Positions 5,330-7,094 of a stretch of DNA of 7,094 nucleotides are shown here, one piece after another. The DNA lies in NCBI GenBank assembly GCA_903957405.1, contig CAJBPC010000650.1, forward strand, positions 1 through 7,094, read 5' to 3'. The translations under genes were made by a program, and so were the position numbers. Position 1 is the stretch's first letter. Each line of letters starts with the position of its first letter. The notes beneath the pieces were generated by a model. The model was given only the letters and a program-made list of their open reading frames with translations. It made no database searches and was not told the origin of the DNA. The stretch is from an uncultured bacterium. GTDB lineage: Bacteria; Bacteroidota; Bacteroidia; Chitinophagales; Chitinophagaceae.

Positions 5330-7094
5330 GCACCATCTTCGGAATCCATTGCTCTGATAAGGCCGGCGTGTCGGAGTCTCATGGCTTGTCAATGCTCGCA
5401 TCCATGAACCATTGGCATGCCGATGATACAGGAACCCTGCACCAGGATCACCTCTTTTTGGGGCATCTCATGTTGCATAACACGCCGGAATCCCTCTCGG
5501 AGAAAAATCCCATGGAGGTGAATGGCTGCATGATCACGGCGGATGCAAGGATCGACAACCGGGATGAGATACTGCCTTTGTTGAAAGAATTCAGGCAAGT
5601 CGACAACGCGTCTCCCGACAGCCTGTTGATCATATGCCTCTACTTGAAATTCGGACAGGACTGCCTTTCACACCTGATCGGTGATTTCAGTTTCGCCATC
5701 TGGGACGCACGCACTCGGGAACTTTTTTGCGCCCGGGATCAAATGGGTGTACGCCCTTTTTTCTACTATTTCCACGACGGGCTTTTTGTATTTGCTTCCG
5801 AGAAAAAGGGCATCCTGGCACATCCCCTTGTGGATGCAAGTCCAGATGAGGATTTCATGCTCCGGCTCATGGCGGATCTCCGCCCCGACCCGTCTTCGAC
5901 ATCACATCTTCATATCCGTCAATTACATCCGGGCCATTGTCTGCGGATCCATGAGTCCGGCATCGCATTGCGTCGCTACTGGACACTGGAGCCTCCTCCA
6001 TTGTTGCGCCTTCATTCCCCGGGGGAATATGAGGAAGCGTTTCGGGAACAGCTCTCCCGCGCCGTTGGATGCAGGATGCGCACTGTTTTTCCCGTTGGCT
6101 CAGAATTGAGTGGGGGCCTTGACTCATCCGCAGTGACGGCCTTCGCAGCATCGCTGATAGGTGACAAAGAACGTTTGCACACATTCACCAATGTCGTGCA
6201 GCGGGATGCGCAGGGCGTCAAAATGCTCGCGGACGAAGAAGCCTATGCTGATGCGCTCATTCGGCACTGCGGCATCCGGCATGCCGTAAAAGTCTCTCGC
6301 AGCGATCGCGGGCATTTCACAGAATCCCTTGACCTCGACATCGCCGTCAACAGCGGGGTTGATATCATCAGCGCTTTCTGGCTGGAACCTTTCAGAAGGG
6401 GGATGGCGCAGCGAGGCATCCGGGTGAGCCTCTCCGGATTTTTCGGTGACGAAGTCGTGACCAATCCCGGAAGGAATTATTTCATGGACCTGCCCGCTGA
6501 AGGCAGGATCGCGGAGTTCATAAGCGTGTGCCTGCAAAAAGGGAAATACGGACTTCCCTTCAAACAGCTGTTGAAAGCATGCATCCCGACCCATCTGCTG
6601 GACCGCTGGCGGAAAGCCCATTACACGCCCCCGGCAAGGCACAGCCTCTTGTCTGACAGGGCGTTGGACCTGCGACTTGAACGATCGGTGCAGGAGTCAG
6701 GCGGCGCGGTCACTTCCGGCCACAAGCAGCATCTTCTGAAACTCGCCTCTGGGCTTTATTCTCAACGACGCCTGCAAAGCGAGGCACTCTATGGCATCAT
6801 GCACAGGATCGAACCGCGCTACCCCCTGGCGGATATCCGGCTACTTGCATTTTTCCTGTCCTTGCCATCCTCAGTCATAGGACACCCGCATACCGAAAGA
6901 TATCTGTATCGCAAAAGCCTGGGAGGCATAGTGCCTGATGAAATCCTAAGGCGGACGGATAAAGACGTTCCCGCAGGTGTTTTCTACCTCGAAGAAAATA
7001 GAAAGATGGCCGGAGATATCAGAAACTGGCTTCAGGACTTAAGAAATGAGCGCCGGGGACGTTTATGGAGTGTGCTGGATTTCGACAAGATCGA
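5326..7094 (+). CDS. Asparagine synthetase-like macrolactam synthetase (lasso peptide C type), partial at right edge
   Basis: Starting at ATG 5326, overlapping the previous stop, the frame is open for 589 codons to the window edge. Residues 1-170 resemble the class II glutaminase domain (ADARIDNRDEILPL at 72-85, GDFSFAIWDART at 119-130, ARDQMGVRPFFYY at 136-148), but the protein begins MSTIFGI, so the Cys2 nucleophile needed for glutamine hydrolysis is replaced by Ser. The C-terminal half is the ATP-pyrophosphatase domain with the PP-loop ELSGGLDSSAV (260-270) and SLSGFFGDEVV (368-378) at the place of the usual SG-GGDE block. Lasso C enzymes of about 600-650 residues adenylate an Asp or Glu side chain and close the ring with the new N-terminal amine, which needs no glutamine-derived ammonia. 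Adjacency to B1 and B2 makes this the best reading; a stand-alone amidotransferase of a glycan pathway is the alternative. Probably only a few dozen codons are missing. Confidence 0.87.
   Translation, partial: MSTIFGIHCSDKAGVSESHGLSMLASMNHWHADDTGTLHQDHLFLGHLMLHNTPESLSEKNPMEVNGCMITADARIDNRDEILPLLKEFRQVDNASPDSLLIICLYLKFGQDCLSHLIGDFSFAIWDARTRELFCARDQMGVRPFFYYFHDGLFVFASEKKGILAHPLVDASPDEDFMLRLMADLRPDPSSTSHLHIRQLHPGHCLRIHESGIALRRYWTLEPPPLLRLHSPGEYEEAFREQLSRAVGCRMRTVFPVGSELSGGLDSSAVTAFAASLIGDKERLHTFTNVVQRDAQGVKMLADEEAYADALIRHCGIRHAVKVSRSDRGHFTESLDLDIAVNSGVDIISAFWLEPFRRGMAQRGIRVSLSGFFGDEVVTNPGRNYFMDLPAEGRIAEFISVCLQKGKYGLPFKQLLKACIPTHLLDRWRKAHYTPPARHSLLSDRALDLRLERSVQESGGAVTSGHKQHLLKLASGLYSQRRLQSEALYGIMHRIEPRYPLADIRLLAFFLSLPSSVIGHPHTERYLYRKSLGGIVPDEILRRTDKDVPAGVFYLEENRKMAGDIRNWLQDLRNERRGRLWSVLDFDKI

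Noticed and set aside
5681..6109. A 142-codon plus-strand frame inside the cyclase gene
   Set aside because: It overlaps the glutaminase-like and linker region of the cyclase in another frame and has no family features.

Overview
The window reads as a surface-glycan or accessory locus from a Gram-negative bacterium, most likely a member of the Bacteroidota. The evidence for that is a minus-strand family 2 glycosyltransferase of a type I know from that phylum, a short-form ADP-heptose epimerase (HldD), and starts that lack obvious Shine-Dalgarno sequences. The phylum is inferred from protein character only; no marker gene is present.

Layout. (1) Positions 1-1789, minus strand: a two-gene unit read leftwards, a GT-A family 2 glycosyltransferase (1789-917) followed after 26 nt by a class I SAM-dependent methyltransferase with an N-terminal four-cysteine zinc-binding motif (890 to beyond the left edge). 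(2) Positions 1790-2381: a short AT-rich leader for the minus-strand unit, then a decayed IS1380-like transposase remnant with in-frame stops and a frameshift. (3) Positions 2382-7094, plus strand: a tightly packed run of five genes: hldD (ADP-L-glycero-D-manno-heptose 6-epimerase), a PqqD-like RiPP recognition element (lasso B1 type), a transglutaminase-like cysteine protease (lasso B2 type), a family 2 glycosyltransferase with a helical C-terminal extension, and an asparagine-synthetase-like macrolactam synthetase (lasso C type) cut by the right edge. Gaps are 16, 4 and 27 nt, and the last junction is an ATGA stop/start overlap, so this looks like one transcript.

How they fit together. B1, B2 and C together are the complete maturation set for a lasso peptide: leader recognition, leader removal, and ATP-dependent ring closure. 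The unusual points are that no precursor peptide gene is visible anywhere in the window, that a sugar-nucleotide epimerase heads the run, and that a glycosyltransferase sits between B2 and C. Either the precursor lies to the right of the window and the product is a (possibly heptosylated) lasso peptide, or this B1/B2/C set has been recruited to modify something made by the neighbouring glycan genes. The sequence alone does not decide between these.
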